The notes: a model not told the origin generated them from the sequence alone. Positions 1 to 9,964 are shown, counted from the stretch's first letter. The stretch: DNA of 64,000 nt from RUG11198 sp036342255 (GCA_036342255.1 JAZAUS010000010.1:1-64000); one strand, 5' to 3'. Numbers and translations: made by a program.

Positions 1-2
1 AT

Positions 3-89
3 ATCACATCTTTACAAGAATACCAAAAACTTGTAGAAGATTGGATATTATTTTACAATACAGATAGATTAAAGTCAAAAAAACACTAG
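3..89 (+). pseudogene. C-terminal end of an IS3-family transposase (cut by window edge)
   Basis: The reading frame open at the left edge ends with 28 residues including QEYQKLVEDWILFYNTDRLK. This resembles the last helix of IS3/IS150-type OrfB transposases (the usual DYIxxYNxxRxx segment). Only the C-terminus is visible, so it cannot be judged whether the element is intact. A hairpin terminator and an IS-end-like inverted repeat follow directly, which supports the reading as the right end of an insertion sequence. Confidence 0.55.
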
Positions 90-116
90 AAATAACTCTA
101 GTGTCTCTTTTATTTT
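84..116 (+). terminator. Intrinsic terminator after the transposase fragment
   Basis: CACTAGA and TCTAGTG form a perfect 7-bp stem with a 6-nt loop, followed by a T-rich run. The stem overlaps the transposase stop codon. Confidence 0.7.
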
Positions 117-117
117 T

Positions 118-152
118 GTGAACTATTTGGGGTTCACTTCACATTTAGACAT
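118..152. repeat. Probable right terminal repeat of the IS3-family element
   Basis: The segment starts GTGAACTATTTGGGGTTCAC and ends in TTTAGACA. This resembles the outer ends of IS150-type elements (GTGAACT...TTTGGGG...TAGACA). It lies only about 13 bp from the stop codon of the giant surface-protein gene on the other strand, so the element sits directly against that gene. The left end is outside the window. Confidence 0.45.
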
Positions 153-164
153 CTATTTTTTTCA

Positions 165-3100
165 TTAATAAGAATCAATCATAATGCTCTTAAAATCGCT
201 AATTAATTGAGGTAAATTAACATTAACAGTTTCTACATTACCACTATTAATTGTCTTAACAGTAGTAGTATTACCACCTTTTAGGAACCATGTCATAACA
301 TCTTCATTAACTCCATCTCCAGCATTACGAATAGAACTCTTCAAATATTGAAACTTATGTGTAGCATTAGACTGACTACTACCATCTTTTTCTTTATAAA
401 ATCTTGTTCTTTCTCTTAAACCAAAGAATACAGTTAATTCATAATCACGATATCTCTCTTCAACTGGTGCTCCAAGCAAACCTTCTATAATATAAGCAAA
501 TGTCCCTGTTCTATCAGCACCAATTCGACAATGGAACAAGACTGCATAATTATCATCACCTGCATTATGAGCCTTAACAAATTCATACATTACTCTAGCA
601 ACCGCATCACGAGCCTTTACATAATTTGCATTATAAGTATCATAATCAATCTCATAATGAACTATTTCAAACACTTTATTATTAGCATCACTAGGATTAC
701 TTGTAATCCTAGTAAGACTATCCTCTTCATTTGTATTTACTTCTGAATCACCACGTAAATCTATTTCATTATATATACCTAATTTATTAAGATATTGAAC
801 AGTACTACCATCACCACCCCAAATTTTTTCACCTCTAAATAATTTACCATATTTAATAGTACCATCTATTGTTCCATCACCATTTTGATCAACCTTAATA
901 CCACCTAAATCACGAACATTCCTCATCTTCTTCTTAGGTTGTTCAGAAGGAACAGTATTATCAATAGATATAACTCTTCTCTCACCAATTGGCTTAACAT
1001 AACCATTTTTAGTTGAATCAGTAGCTGATTCCCAATAATAAATCTTATTAGGTATAAAATTATATAACTTCCCATTATTAGCTGTAACATAACTAGCTAC
1101 ATTATTAGATACAGTTCCCGTTAATTCATTATACTCATATACATTAACATTACCAATAACACCCGTATCATATTTATTAGGCTGATCACAATATACATTC
1201 CAACCACTATTATAATTAATTTCTGTATTTCTATTATCACCTGTAAAATATACACATTTATTATTATCTAAATTATTAGTCATAGACGTATCATAATCAC
1301 TATGACTATCATCAGTCTGTCCAGATGACCAAGTACTAATATTATTAAAATATGTTCTCATAGCAGGAGATAATGTATCAAATTCTACTACTTGAATAGC
1401 TCCTTCTATAACTGAATATGGAACTTCAATAACAGGCCTTACATCAGAAACACTAGTTATATTAGTTACTCTATTACCACCTGTTGATCCATCAACCATA
1501 TAAGCACCAGATGAAGAATCAGTAGTCTCCATCCAATAACCAGAACTACAACTACCATCATATCCGGATGTATTCTCTAACAAGAATGAATAATCAGATA
1601 ATTCATTAACAGTTCCATTAATACTATTAGTTGTAGCAGCTTTAATCTCATCTAGAGTAACAAATCTAGCAGCCTTACCAGTATATACAAAACTATTAAT
1701 AACTGACGTTCCCGCATTATCTTTAATATCTCTTGGTTCTGTATATAAACTTACATTAATCCACTGATTATTATTAGGAAGCTCATCCATAGCTGTACTA
1801 GGACCATGAGAGTAATCACTTCCATAAGCAACTCCTGTTGCTCCACAACTAGATGTTACATTATTATTAACTTGAATCGTATTATTAGAATATACAAATA
1901 TAGCATTTGTACCACTATCTGTTAAATAATAGAACCTCTCATTAGCTGAGTCATATACTCCATCACCATTAACATCACAATCATATGCATCACCTGGACT
2001 AAGTGATGAATCAGAATGTATTTGACCAAAATCATTACCTCCAGATGAATGTAAAACAGTTGCAGGTCTACAAACAGTATTAGATGTCGTATATCTTGCA
2101 TGATAAGTAACATCATCATCAATAACAGTAGTAGGAAGTAATTTTTCTCCTCCAGTTGTAGAAGTAAACCATCCTAAAAATTCAGCATTCTCTTTTTCTG
2201 CCTTAGGTAAAGTTCCAATAGCAGAACCATCTTTAACAGTCCTAGTATTAGGACCATTACCAACTATTTCACCATTATTCTCATCAAAAGTAACTGTATA
2301 ACTTATAGTTGGAACAAGACTTGATAAATATGCCGTATCATATTGTACTCCACCTATAGTTTCAAATTCATGAACTAACTCTGCTAATGTATCATCATAA
2401 GTAATTTCACTCTCATCACTAATAGCCTTATCAGCAGTAGTCCCTTTACCTTTAAAGATTCCATCATATATAGTTACTGGGTACCCATCTACAGTTTCCA
2501 ATCCGTAAATAGCTCCCTGCATAATAGGAGTAGTATTATCAAAAGTATTATCATCTGTACCAATTACCATAGTTCCATTATTTTTAACTGCTGAATTAGC
2601 CTTACTTACTATTGTTCCACCAGTTATATATACAGTACCAGCAGCATTATGAAGAGCAGCTCTACCATTATTACCTGATACTGATTTATTCTCTAAATAA
2701 GCATCTCCACTAACATATACAGTACCACCATTATTATATATAGCTTGATTCTTATAATTATGAGTTGTAATAATACTACCACTAGATATTTTTACAACAC
2801 TAGAACTTACATTATTATTAATTGCCGCCCCCTGTGCATTAGAAGAAGTAATACTTCCACCATTTATTTCAACATAACCATTATTAGAAATAGTATTAGC
2901 TTTAGGATGATTAGTCACAAGTACCCCACCACTAAGTAAATATAATTTACCTCCAGCTAGATTATTAAAAGCATAAAATTTATCATTATTTTTATCTACT
3001 CCAATATTAGTAATTGTTCCATTTGTCACTTCAACTGTCCCACTATTAGCAAACAATATAACATCAGAACCACTTATAGTATGACTTTGCAAATCAAACT

Positions 3101-6100
3101 TAATATTTTTATTAGCTGCAATTGCAATTGTAGAAGTTATATCAACATTCTTCAATAATACAACTGTAGTTTTGACATTAGTAGTAGGAACAGCTGCAAT
3201 TGCTGCCTCTAATGTTTCATATTTTGTACTACCTATCATAGCAGCATAATCATTAAATTCCCATCTAGCAACAAATGTAACGTTTTCCGTAATTGTCGTA
3301 CCATCTGGATCAACTGGTGTAGTCCATGTTGTATCTGTAAACCAACCCAAGAAATTATATCCTTCCCTAGTAGCTGAAGGCAAAGCACCAACTGCACTAC
3401 CATAAGCTACAGTTTTTGTATCAAATGGTTCAATAACAGCATCTTCAACACCTTCACCTGGACTAAATGTCACAGTAGCTTGTTGACTATAATGAGCATG
3501 ATATGTAACATTAGCTGTAATTAACTCATTCCCCGTAATCTTAGTTCCACCTGTCTCTTCTGTATACCAGCCATCAAATATTTGATTATCTATATTTGCT
3601 GTTGGTAAATCATCAATGGCATCACCTTCACCAACTTTAAGTACATTTTGTTCAAGTGGTAAAGAACCATTATATACTAATGTACCTCCATATGTCATAA
3701 AAGTAACTGATAATAATTGCTTATAATGAGCATGATAAGATACATCAGCAATAATAACTTCATCACCAGTTATTCTCGTACCACCAGTTTCTTGTGTCCA
3801 CCAGCCATCAAAAGCATATCCTTCTTTAACAACTGTTGGTAATTCATCAATAGTATTTCCGTCAACTACTTCAATAGTATCATTAGGAGCTATTGATAAA
3901 GTGCCACCATAAGAATAAAATCTTACTAAATAAATATCTTTCCAATGAGCATAATATGTCTCATCTGAATTAATAACTGTATTTTCATTAATCTTTGTTC
4001 CATTTGTTGGATCTGTCCACCAACCATCAAAAGCATATCCTGATTTTGTAGCAGTTGGTAATGTACCAATTACAGATCCATGATTAACATCCTTTTTAAC
4101 AAATGGCGTAACAGTAGCATCTTCACCACCAACAAAATTAACTTCATGCTTAACAACTTCGGTAGATTCTAATTTTATATATATATTAGATAATGTTATA
4201 TATATAAATTTATTAGTAGTAGGACTTGATGTAGTAGCATCTCTTGTAGTTGTTGAACCTCCACCACCAAACCAAGCATAATGATTAAAATAATCACTTG
4301 TACCATTAATATCTTGTAATGTTTTTAACTCTCCATTATTATAATTACTAACACTATATTTAACTACTCCATCTTCTCTGATTATTTTAACATTAATAGA
4401 ATCAGCACTAGTAACAGGATTAGTAAAACTAAGATTAGGATTATTTAATTTCTTTTTATTAATAGTTTGAGATATTTCAAATTTTGAAGTATTTTGATTT
4501 TTTCTAAATACAACTCCTGGCCAACTAAGAGCTTCATTTTCTAACTTTGCATTAAAAATTGTAGCTTGAGAATTTACATTACCTGGAATACCATCAATTG
4601 CACTAGTAGTACCATTATATGTAACAATTGTAAATCCTACTTCATAATCTTTTTCATAGTTATCTTCACTATATAATGCTACATGAGTATCAATATATTT
4701 ATTAGCAGTCTGCGCAAAATCAACATTTGTATTATCCGTATAATCAATATTATTATTAGTATAATTTACTGTACTTATACAATCATTAGATTCACTCGTT
4801 ATAGCATTATCACCATTAAAAGTACAACTACCAGGTATTCTAAACACATATTTTAAACTTTCAGTTATTTCTTCCCAATGAGCAAAAAACTCAACATTAC
4901 CAGTAATAACAGTCTGAGGTGTTATTTGCACATTATTAGAATCATACCAGCCTAAAAATGTAAAACCTTCCTTCTCTGTAGTTGGAAGCGAACCAACAGC
5001 TTGATTTTCATACCTAATCCAAGGATTAGGAGTTATAGCAGTTCCCCCCATCGTATTAAATGTTACATTATAAGATACTTTTTCTCTATATCCTTCAATT
5101 GTATTATATGGTATTTCAATTACAGGACGAGCTGTATTATCATTACTACCAGTAGCAAGTACTAAAGTACCAGTATGAATTCTGTAAGGATCATCACTAC
5201 CTTCTTCTTTTTCTATCCAAATACCAGATCTACCTAAACCAGCTGACTGAAATCTACTGGTTTCTAAAATATACTGACAAGTATTAAATTTTATAGTACT
5301 TGGAGTATTTCCTCCACAAGCTGCATATAAATCAGCAAATTGAACAAATCGAGCAGGAGTCCCATTAAAACTTTTTAATTCTGAATTATCCCAAAGACTA
5401 GAACTTGGCAAATAAGACATAGCCAAATCATATCCATAGCTACCTCTATCTACCGAATTATCACATTGTCCATCTTTATCAAAGCTTGTATAATGTATCA
5501 AAGATGCATTATCATCATTACCATCTAGTATCTCTCTCATAAAATAAAATCTTTCTGTAGCACCATCATACACACCATCATCATTAACATCACAGTCATA
5601 TGCATCACCAGCAAGTGGACTACTAGCACCAGGAAGAGTACCATAAGTAATAGTATCATTTAAACTATATCCCAATTTACCACAACCAGATGCTGTACTA
5701 TATGAACAAGTCTCTTCATGACGAGATACAGCTTTCTTACAAACAATCTTAGCCCAATGTGCATAATATGTATCATCAGCTACTACCAAAGTCTCAGGTG
5801 TTATCTTAGTACCACCAGTTTCTTCTGTATACCATCCAAGAAAATTATGATTAGCTTTACTAGTAGTAGGTAAAGTTCCTATTGGTTGATTAACTGTTTT
5901 ACTAATTGGATTAACTCCTTCAGTACTTCCTCCCATTGTATTAAAATTAATAGTATACGAAGTAGATGGATCCAAAACACTTAAATGAATTGTAGTATTC
6001 ATAGTATTTCTATAAATAGCATAAGATTTCTTTATACCAAAAAAAGAACATGAAAAAAACAAAAACAATAATATTAGTATTTTAATTATATTATTATTCT

Positions 6101-6107
6101 TCTTCAT
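165..6107 (-). CDS. Giant SipW-type surface protein: seven InlB-like repeats, beta-solenoid and tyrosine phosphatase
   Basis: This 1980-residue protein has an N-terminal hydrophobic segment followed by YAIYRN, the A-x-Y-R pattern shared with its SipW-type neighbours. Seven Listeria-Bacteroides (InlB B-type) repeats, each ending GW-T...YYAHW or similar, lie near residues 50-118, 350-412, in four successive copies between about 650 and 960, and one near 1270-1340. DCDVNDDGVYD and DCDVNGDGVYD look like calcium loops in two related modules. Between about 960 and 1270 short G/N-rich strands suggest a beta-solenoid. The last ~250 residues hold a tyrosine phosphatase: NVRDLGG and the P-loop HCRIGADRTG with C1860 and R1866. 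There is no LPxTG motif. It is last in the SipW operon and has a good ribosome site (GAGAGGTGTGTA-ATG). Family assignment rests on motifs; the substrate is unknown. Confidence 0.85.
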   Translation of the reverse strand: MKKNNNIIKILILLFLFFSCSFFGIKKSYAIYRNTMNTTIHLSVLDPSTSYTINFNTMGGSTEGVNPISKTVNQPIGTLPTTSKANHNFLGWYTEETGGTKITPETLVVADDTYYAHWAKIVCKKAVSRHEETCSYSTASGCGKLGYSLNDTITYGTLPGASSPLAGDAYDCDVNDDGVYDGATERFYFMREILDGNDDNASLIHYTSFDKDGQCDNSVDRGSYGYDLAMSYLPSSSLWDNSELKSFNGTPARFVQFADLYAACGGNTPSTIKFNTCQYILETSRFQSAGLGRSGIWIEKEEGSDDPYRIHTGTLVLATGSNDNTARPVIEIPYNTIEGYREKVSYNVTFNTMGGTAITPNPWIRYENQAVGSLPTTEKEGFTFLGWYDSNNVQITPQTVITGNVEFFAHWEEITESLKYVFRIPGSCTFNGDNAITSESNDCISTVNYTNNNIDYTDNTNVDFAQTANKYIDTHVALYSEDNYEKDYEVGFTIVTYNGTTSAIDGIPGNVNSQATIFNAKLENEALSWPGVVFRKNQNTSKFEISQTINKKKLNNPNLSFTNPVTSADSINVKIIREDGVVKYSVSNYNNGELKTLQDINGTSDYFNHYAWFGGGGSTTTRDATTSSPTTNKFIYITLSNIYIKLESTEVVKHEVNFVGGEDATVTPFVKKDVNHGSVIGTLPTATKSGYAFDGWWTDPTNGTKINENTVINSDETYYAHWKDIYLVRFYSYGGTLSIAPNDTIEVVDGNTIDELPTVVKEGYAFDGWWTQETGGTRITGDEVIIADVSYHAHYKQLLSVTFMTYGGTLVYNGSLPLEQNVLKVGEGDAIDDLPTANIDNQIFDGWYTEETGGTKITGNELITANVTYHAHYSQQATVTFSPGEGVEDAVIEPFDTKTVAYGSAVGALPSATREGYNFLGWFTDTTWTTPVDPDGTTITENVTFVARWEFNDYAAMIGSTKYETLEAAIAAVPTTNVKTTVVLLKNVDITSTIAIAANKNIKFDLQSHTISGSDVILFANSGTVEVTNGTITNIGVDKNNDKFYAFNNLAGGKLYLLSGGVLVTNHPKANTISNNGYVEINGGSITSSNAQGAAINNNVSSSVVKISSGSIITTHNYKNQAIYNNGGTVYVSGDAYLENKSVSGNNGRAALHNAAGTVYITGGTIVSKANSAVKNNGTMVIGTDDNTFDNTTPIMQGAIYGLETVDGYPVTIYDGIFKGKGTTADKAISDESEITYDDTLAELVHEFETIGGVQYDTAYLSSLVPTISYTVTFDENNGEIVGNGPNTRTVKDGSAIGTLPKAEKENAEFLGWFTSTTGGEKLLPTTVIDDDVTYHARYTTSNTVCRPATVLHSSGGNDFGQIHSDSSLSPGDAYDCDVNGDGVYDSANERFYYLTDSGTNAIFVYSNNTIQVNNNVTSSCGATGVAYGSDYSHGPSTAMDELPNNNQWINVSLYTEPRDIKDNAGTSVINSFVYTGKAARFVTLDEIKAATTNSINGTVNELSDYSFLLENTSGYDGSCSSGYWMETTDSSSGAYMVDGSTGGNRVTNITSVSDVRPVIEVPYSVIEGAIQVVEFDTLSPAMRTYFNNISTWSSGQTDDSHSDYDTSMTNNLDNNKCVYFTGDNRNTEINYNSGWNVYCDQPNKYDTGVIGNVNVYEYNELTGTVSNNVASYVTANNGKLYNFIPNKIYYWESATDSTKNGYVKPIGERRVISIDNTVPSEQPKKKMRNVRDLGGIKVDQNGDGTIDGTIKYGKLFRGEKIWGGDGSTVQYLNKLGIYNEIDLRGDSEVNTNEEDSLTRITSNPSDANNKVFEIVHYEIDYDTYNANYVKARDAVARVMYEFVKAHNAGDDNYAVLFHCRIGADRTGTFAYIIEGLLGAPVEERYRDYELTVFFGLRERTRFYKEKDGSSQSNATHKFQYLKSSIRNAGDGVNEDVMTWFLKGGNTTTVKTINSGNVETVNVNLPQLISDFKSIMIDSY

Positions 6108-6141
6108 TACACACCTCTCTTTCTTTAGTATTATTTATACT

Positions 6142-6621
6142 TTATAAAGCTTGTCTAGCTATAACACTTATATCAATAGCTTGATTATTAACTAAAGTAG
6201 TATCAGTATCAGCCTTAAATATTAAAACATGTCTTACTGTTTTATCTGTATCACTATATAATATTGTACCAGCATCAGGAATAATAACTTTATTATTTGA
6301 AGAAGGAATAAATGTATTCCCATTATCAGCAGAAACCCTAACACCATCTGGTAAATTATTTATTACAAAAGAATATATTGCATCTACTTCTGAATTACTA
6401 GTTATATTTACCGCATAACTAGCTGTTGTACCATTTTCTCCAGGAATAATAGATAAATAATCATTTTCATTAAGTTGATTAATTGATACCTGCCAAGAAG
6501 CTGTACTTATAGCCCCATTACCATTTGTAACACTTCTATACATTGCAAAAACAATAGGCACTAAAAATAGTGAAACTAACAATACAATAGATAATATTCT
6601 TAATACTCTATTTTTTTGCAT
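6142..6621 (-). CDS. TasA/camelysin-like secreted protein with SipW-type signal
   Basis: This 159-residue protein has a membrane-spanning signal (about residues 8-27) followed by AMYRS, like the other secreted proteins in the operon. The mature part is a predicted beta-sandwich resembling TasA/camelysin family proteins, with NxSNSEVDAIYSFVINNLP in its core. It lies 14 bp downstream of the SipW peptidase gene and 34 bp upstream of the giant surface protein. A role as a fibre subunit or as an adaptor for the giant protein is inference. Confidence 0.65.
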   Translation of the reverse strand: MQKNRVLRILSIVLLVSLFLVPIVFAMYRSVTNGNGAISTASWQVSINQLNENDYLSIIPGENGTTASYAVNITSNSEVDAIYSFVINNLPDGVRVSADNGNTFIPSSNNKVIIPDAGTILYSDTDKTVRHVLIFKADTDTTLVNNQAIDISVIARQAL

Positions 6622-6635
6622 ATTATTCTTCCTTC

Positions 6636-7211
6636 CTACTTATTTTTTCTATATTCCCCTTTTATCTTTTTCCTAATCCTTTTTCTAGATAATATATCTA
6701 ACTTATTATTTTTAACTCTATCAATATTATTTTCTTTTTCATCATCTTTTTTAGAAATATTAGTTTCTTTAACTAATTCTTCCTTTCCAATATAACAACT
6801 AATTAAATATAAAAACAATAAGAAAGCTGCTATAGCATATTTAAATTTAATAATTAAATTTAATATACCTCCAACTAATATAACCTTACCAACAATAGAA
6901 TCAACTTCTATTGGATCATCCTCAACATTATTAGCATCCCCCTTAGTAACAATACCTTTATTCTTCTTTTTTATAATTCTATGTGTTATATAATAACCTT
7001 TCTTTTTATAAGTTATTACATCCCCAACATCATATTTATTCTTTTTATATATTAATATATAATCTCCAGCATGAATACCATCTTCCATAGAACCAGTTTC
7101 TACTTCACTTATCTCTATCTTACCAACAAATCTAAATACAAAATACACAGCTAATAAAATAATTGCCAAAACCAATATAATATCTGTTATTCTTTTAAAT
7201 ATCTTAACCAT
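6636..7211 (-). CDS. sipW: Signal peptidase I, SipW type
   Basis: This membrane serine protease would remove the signals of the TasA-like proteins around it. It is 191 residues with an N-terminal membrane helix (about 10-28). TGSMEDGIHAGDYILIYK carries the catalytic serine, and YYITHRI carries the histidine that replaces the usual lysine in SipW and archaeal/ER-type peptidases. A second helix (about 128-145) precedes a very basic tail. Its ATG overlaps the stop codon of the upstream gene (TAATG), so translation is probably coupled. The motifs make the family call secure. Substrate choice is inferred from context. Confidence 0.9.
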   Translation of the reverse strand: MVKIFKRITDIILVLAIILLAVYFVFRFVGKIEISEVETGSMEDGIHAGDYILIYKKNKYDVGDVITYKKKGYYITHRIIKKKNKGIVTKGDANNVEDDPIEVDSIVGKVILVGGILNLIIKFKYAIAAFLLFLYLISCYIGKEELVKETNISKKDDEKENNIDRVKNNKLDILSRKRIRKKIKGEYRKNK

Positions 7212-8014
7212 TAATCAACACTCTCTGCATTAACATCTATCTTTAATGAATAATTAGCTCCATTCTCACCAGCATTATTATCATTATCACTACTTACCCA
7301 TTTCCACTCCAAATAAAATGTATCATTATTATTAGCATTTAATAATTGATCACTTACATTTAATTCATTAAAAGATACATAATGATCAACAACATAAGTA
7401 TTATTTTTCTTTAACTTATATTTCATATTAATACTATATGGATTATTCTCCATAAAACTTATATTATATTTAACCTTATATGAAGTAGAATTCTTTACCA
7501 CAAACTGATAAGTATTACTAGCCTCAGGAGCTATCTTTCCTTCAAAAGTATACACTGAATTAGTAAAAATTTTTAAATCACTACTATCATTCCATACTAA
7601 CTTTTTATCCCTAACAAATAATTCATCATCTGGCTCTACTACTGTATCAGTAGTTGTTGTTTCTCCATTTCCAGACGAAGAACTATTACTACTATTACCA
7701 TTAATATTAGAACCAGAAGAATTCCTACTACTTCTAGAACTTTGATTATTATTACTATATACTCCTCCAACACCATCTTCAGCAACATTAACATCATCTT
7801 CATTGTAAGTAGTATCATTTTTTTTCTTATCACTAATATCACACTTACTACTATCTACACATGTAATCTCAATTATATTAACATTACCACTAGGTGTTTT
7901 AGCCCCTTTCTTTTTACTTGCTAAAACACAATTATGTACAAGCAATAAAATTATAATTATTATTAGTACTATTTTTATAATTAAATCTTTTATATCTTTC
8001 TTATTTTCTTTCAT
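7211..8014 (-). CDS. Membrane-anchored or secreted protein with Ser/Asn-rich linker and TasA-like domain
   Basis: This 267-residue protein has one N-terminal hydrophobic segment (about residues 10-33), a low-complexity Ser/Asn/Gly linker (about 85-120), and a C-terminal beta-rich domain. The phrase GKIAPEASNTYQFVVKNS parallels GKIAPGASGYIEYTI in the first protein of the operon. No known enzyme motif is visible. The SD is AAGGGGAGTG before ATG. It lies between the major TasA-like gene and sipW, so it is probably another substrate or an assembly factor. That role is inference. Confidence 0.6.
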   Translation of the reverse strand: MKENKKDIKDLIIKIVLIIIIILLLVHNCVLASKKKGAKTPSGNVNIIEITCVDSSKCDISDKKKNDTTYNEDDVNVAEDGVGGVYSNNNQSSRSSRNSSGSNINGNSSNSSSSGNGETTTTDTVVEPDDELFVRDKKLVWNDSSDLKIFTNSVYTFEGKIAPEASNTYQFVVKNSTSYKVKYNISFMENNPYSINMKYKLKKNNTYVVDHYVSFNELNVSDQLLNANNNDTFYLEWKWVSSDNDNNAGENGANYSLKIDVNAESVD

Positions 8015-8039
8015 AATTACACTCCCCTTTAAAGCCTAT

Positions 8040-8086
8040 AAAAAATTTATAAGCTTTAAACGAAAGAATAATATCTCTATTATTCT
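8040..8086 (-). terminator. Hairpin between first and second genes of the SipW operon (possible partial terminator)
   Basis: AGAATAATA and TATTATTCT form a 9-bp stem with a 4-nt loop, followed by a second weak inverted repeat around TTTAAAGC/GCTTTAAA. The T-run is poor, so full termination is unlikely. It may trim the mRNA to favour expression of the first gene. Confidence 0.4.
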
Positions 8087-8098
8087 TCTATCATTAAA

Positions 8099-8662
8099 CT
8101 ATCCCGCATGATTTGCTAAAGATTGTTTAGCTGTAATTGTAATAGGTATAGAAATATCACTTGATTGTAATCCCATATCTGTTGTATCTTTTGTAGTACT
8201 ATCTCCATTAGATCCTTCCCAAGTAATATATATTCTAAATGTAACAGCCATATTACTTGAAGCATATTGAAGAGTTTGCTCTCCAGTCAAAGTATTAGTT
8301 CCTGTAGAATCTTTAATTGTAACATCAATTCCAGGAGTCGCATTTGTTCCTAATGCTACTTCATATAAAACATCAACTTCAGAACCAGTAGCATCAATAG
8401 TATACTCAATATATCCACTAGCTCCAGGAGCAATCTTACCAGCTACTGCAGATGGATTATTAGTCCAAGTAACATGACTACCATTAAAAGTAAAATTATT
8501 ACTTACTGTATCTGAACCTCTTTTAAATACTATGTTCCATCCAGCCGCTGTTGCACTACCAGTACCACTAATACCAGTTCTATAAATAGCATATGTAGTA
8601 AAACTTACAGCAATCAATAATACTAATAAAGCAACTACTAATATTTTCTTATTTCCTTTCAT
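8099..8662 (-). CDS. TasA-like secreted fibre protein with SipW-type signal
   Basis: This 187-residue protein starts with a hydrophobic signal (about residues 6-26) ending YAIYRTGISGTG, the motif typical of SipW-dependent TasA/camelysin proteins. A beta-sandwich-like mature part follows, with GKIAPGASGYIEYTIDATGSEVDVLYE. The SD (AAAGGAGGTGTATTT-ATG) is very strong. It is first in the operon, with a consensus promoter upstream and a hairpin downstream, so it is likely the most abundant product. A matrix-fibre role is inferred from TasA. Confidence 0.7.
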   Translation of the reverse strand: MKGNKKILVVALLVLLIAVSFTTYAIYRTGISGTGSATAAGWNIVFKRGSDTVSNNFTFNGSHVTWTNNPSAVAGKIAPGASGYIEYTIDATGSEVDVLYEVALGTNATPGIDVTIKDSTGTNTLTGEQTLQYASSNMAVTFRIYITWEGSNGDSTTKDTTDMGLQSSDISIPITITAKQSLANHAG

Positions 8663-8743
8663 AAATACACCTCCTTTACATTAATACTTTTTTTGTAAAG
8701 TACTATATTTACCATCATTCATTACTCTCTACTTTACCTTACA

Positions 8744-8772
8744 ATTATATCATTTATTCATATATATTTCAA
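8744..8772 (-). promoter_or_regulatory. Promoter of the SipW operon
   Basis: TTGAAA (8767-8772), 17 bp, then TATAAT (8744-8749) with an extended TG. The match to a sigma-A promoter is near consensus. It lies about 85 bp upstream of the first start codon. Confidence 0.75.
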
Positions 8773-8843
8773 TAATTTATATAATATTTACACAAAAAAA
8801 GAAACACAATTGTATAATAGTTTCTTTCTTAACTTTATTATTC

Positions 8844-9305
8844 TTACTTACAAACATCTACCCACTTCTTATAGTTAGACACTTTTTCTAATTCACCCAA
8901 TTCTAATTTAACAGCACTATTAGAACTACCACAAGCTGGGTAAACAATCTTATATTTCTTCAATGTTTCATCTAAATAAACATCTATATTTTTATTAATA
9001 CCAAAAGGGCAAACTCCACCAGCCACATGACCAATTATCTTACCCACATCATCAGAAGGAATCATCTTAGCCTTTACTTTAAATTCTTTCTTAAACTTAC
9101 TATTACTAATCTTAGAATTACCAGATACTATTACTAATATAGGTTTTTCTCCCACTATAAATGCTAAAGACTTAGCTATTTCATCTTCTAAACATCCAAT
9201 AGCAATAGCAGCCTCTTTAACAGTAGCAGAAGATACATCAAATTCCATAATCTCATTATCTAAAACATATTTTTTTAAATAATTTTTTGCTTTTATAAAT
9301 GACAT
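8844..9305 (-). CDS. ybaK: YbaK/EbsC-type aminoacyl-tRNA deacylase
   Basis: This 153-residue protein has the features of the YbaK/ProX family, which hydrolyses mischarged tRNAs such as Cys-tRNA(Pro). The central KSLAFIVGEKPILVIVSG carries the conserved lysine, and AGGVCPFG and YPACGSSNSAVKL are family signature loops. The length is normal for a stand-alone enzyme. It is followed 9 bp upstream in the same direction by the cyclophilin gene, so they may be co-transcribed. The exact tRNA specificity cannot be read from the sequence. Confidence 0.85.
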   Translation of the reverse strand: MSFIKAKNYLKKYVLDNEIMEFDVSSATVKEAAIAIGCLEDEIAKSLAFIVGEKPILVIVSGNSKISNSKFKKEFKVKAKMIPSDDVGKIIGHVAGGVCPFGINKNIDVYLDETLKKYKIVYPACGSSNSAVKLELGELEKVSNYKKWVDVCK

Positions 9306-9314
9306 ATCTTTTAC

Positions 9315-9878
9315 CTACTTGATTATTTTTATACTATTTATTACAGGTTGTTCCTCATATTTAATTGTTCCATTATCATCTTCTGGCTTTGCATCTTCTG
9401 CTATTTTATCTACAACATCCATTCCTTTAGTAACATATCCAAACACAGCATAATCACCATCTAAATGTTTAGAATCTTTATGAACAATAAAGAATTGTGA
9501 AGAAGCACTATCAGGATCATTACTTCTAGCCATTGATATAGCACCTCTAGTATGAGACAAACTATTATTAACCCCATTATTTTTAAATTCACCCTCTATT
9601 GTCTCTTCTGATCCACCAGTACCATCATGATTTGGATCTCCTCCCTGTATCATAAAATCCTTAATAATTCTATGAAAAGTCAACCCATCATAAAAACCAT
9701 CTTTAACAAGCTTAACAAAATTCTTAACTGTAATAGGAGCTTCTTCACCATCTAATTTAGCTTCTATTACTCCATAATCCTTCACATCAATTCTAACTTT
9801 ATAATTCTTAACACTCTCTTCTTCTCCACAACCACATAATAATAAACATAAAACAAATACTATTAATAACTTTTTCAT
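9315..9878 (-). CDS. Peptidyl-prolyl cis-trans isomerase lipoprotein (cyclophilin type)
   Basis: This cyclophilin has a lipoprotein signal (MKKLLIVFVLCLLLCGCGEE, acylated Cys near 16-18), so it should act as a folding catalyst on the outer face of the membrane. Catalytic-domain motifs are clear: FHRIIKDFMIQGGD, SMARSNDPDSASSQFFI and VFGYVTKGMDVV. It is 187 residues. The compact form lacks extra insertions, as in other Firmicutes lipoprotein cyclophilins. Confidence 0.9.
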   Translation of the reverse strand: MKKLLIVFVLCLLLCGCGEEESVKNYKVRIDVKDYGVIEAKLDGEEAPITVKNFVKLVKDGFYDGLTFHRIIKDFMIQGGDPNHDGTGGSEETIEGEFKNNGVNNSLSHTRGAISMARSNDPDSASSQFFIVHKDSKHLDGDYAVFGYVTKGMDVVDKIAEDAKPEDDNGTIKYEEQPVINSIKIIK

Positions 9879-9964
9879 ATTTTTTCCTCTTTTCTAATTT
9901 GTAGTTCTAAAATATTATATCACAAGTATAAAGAATAAAAAAGAAAATAAGTAGAATTAATCAT

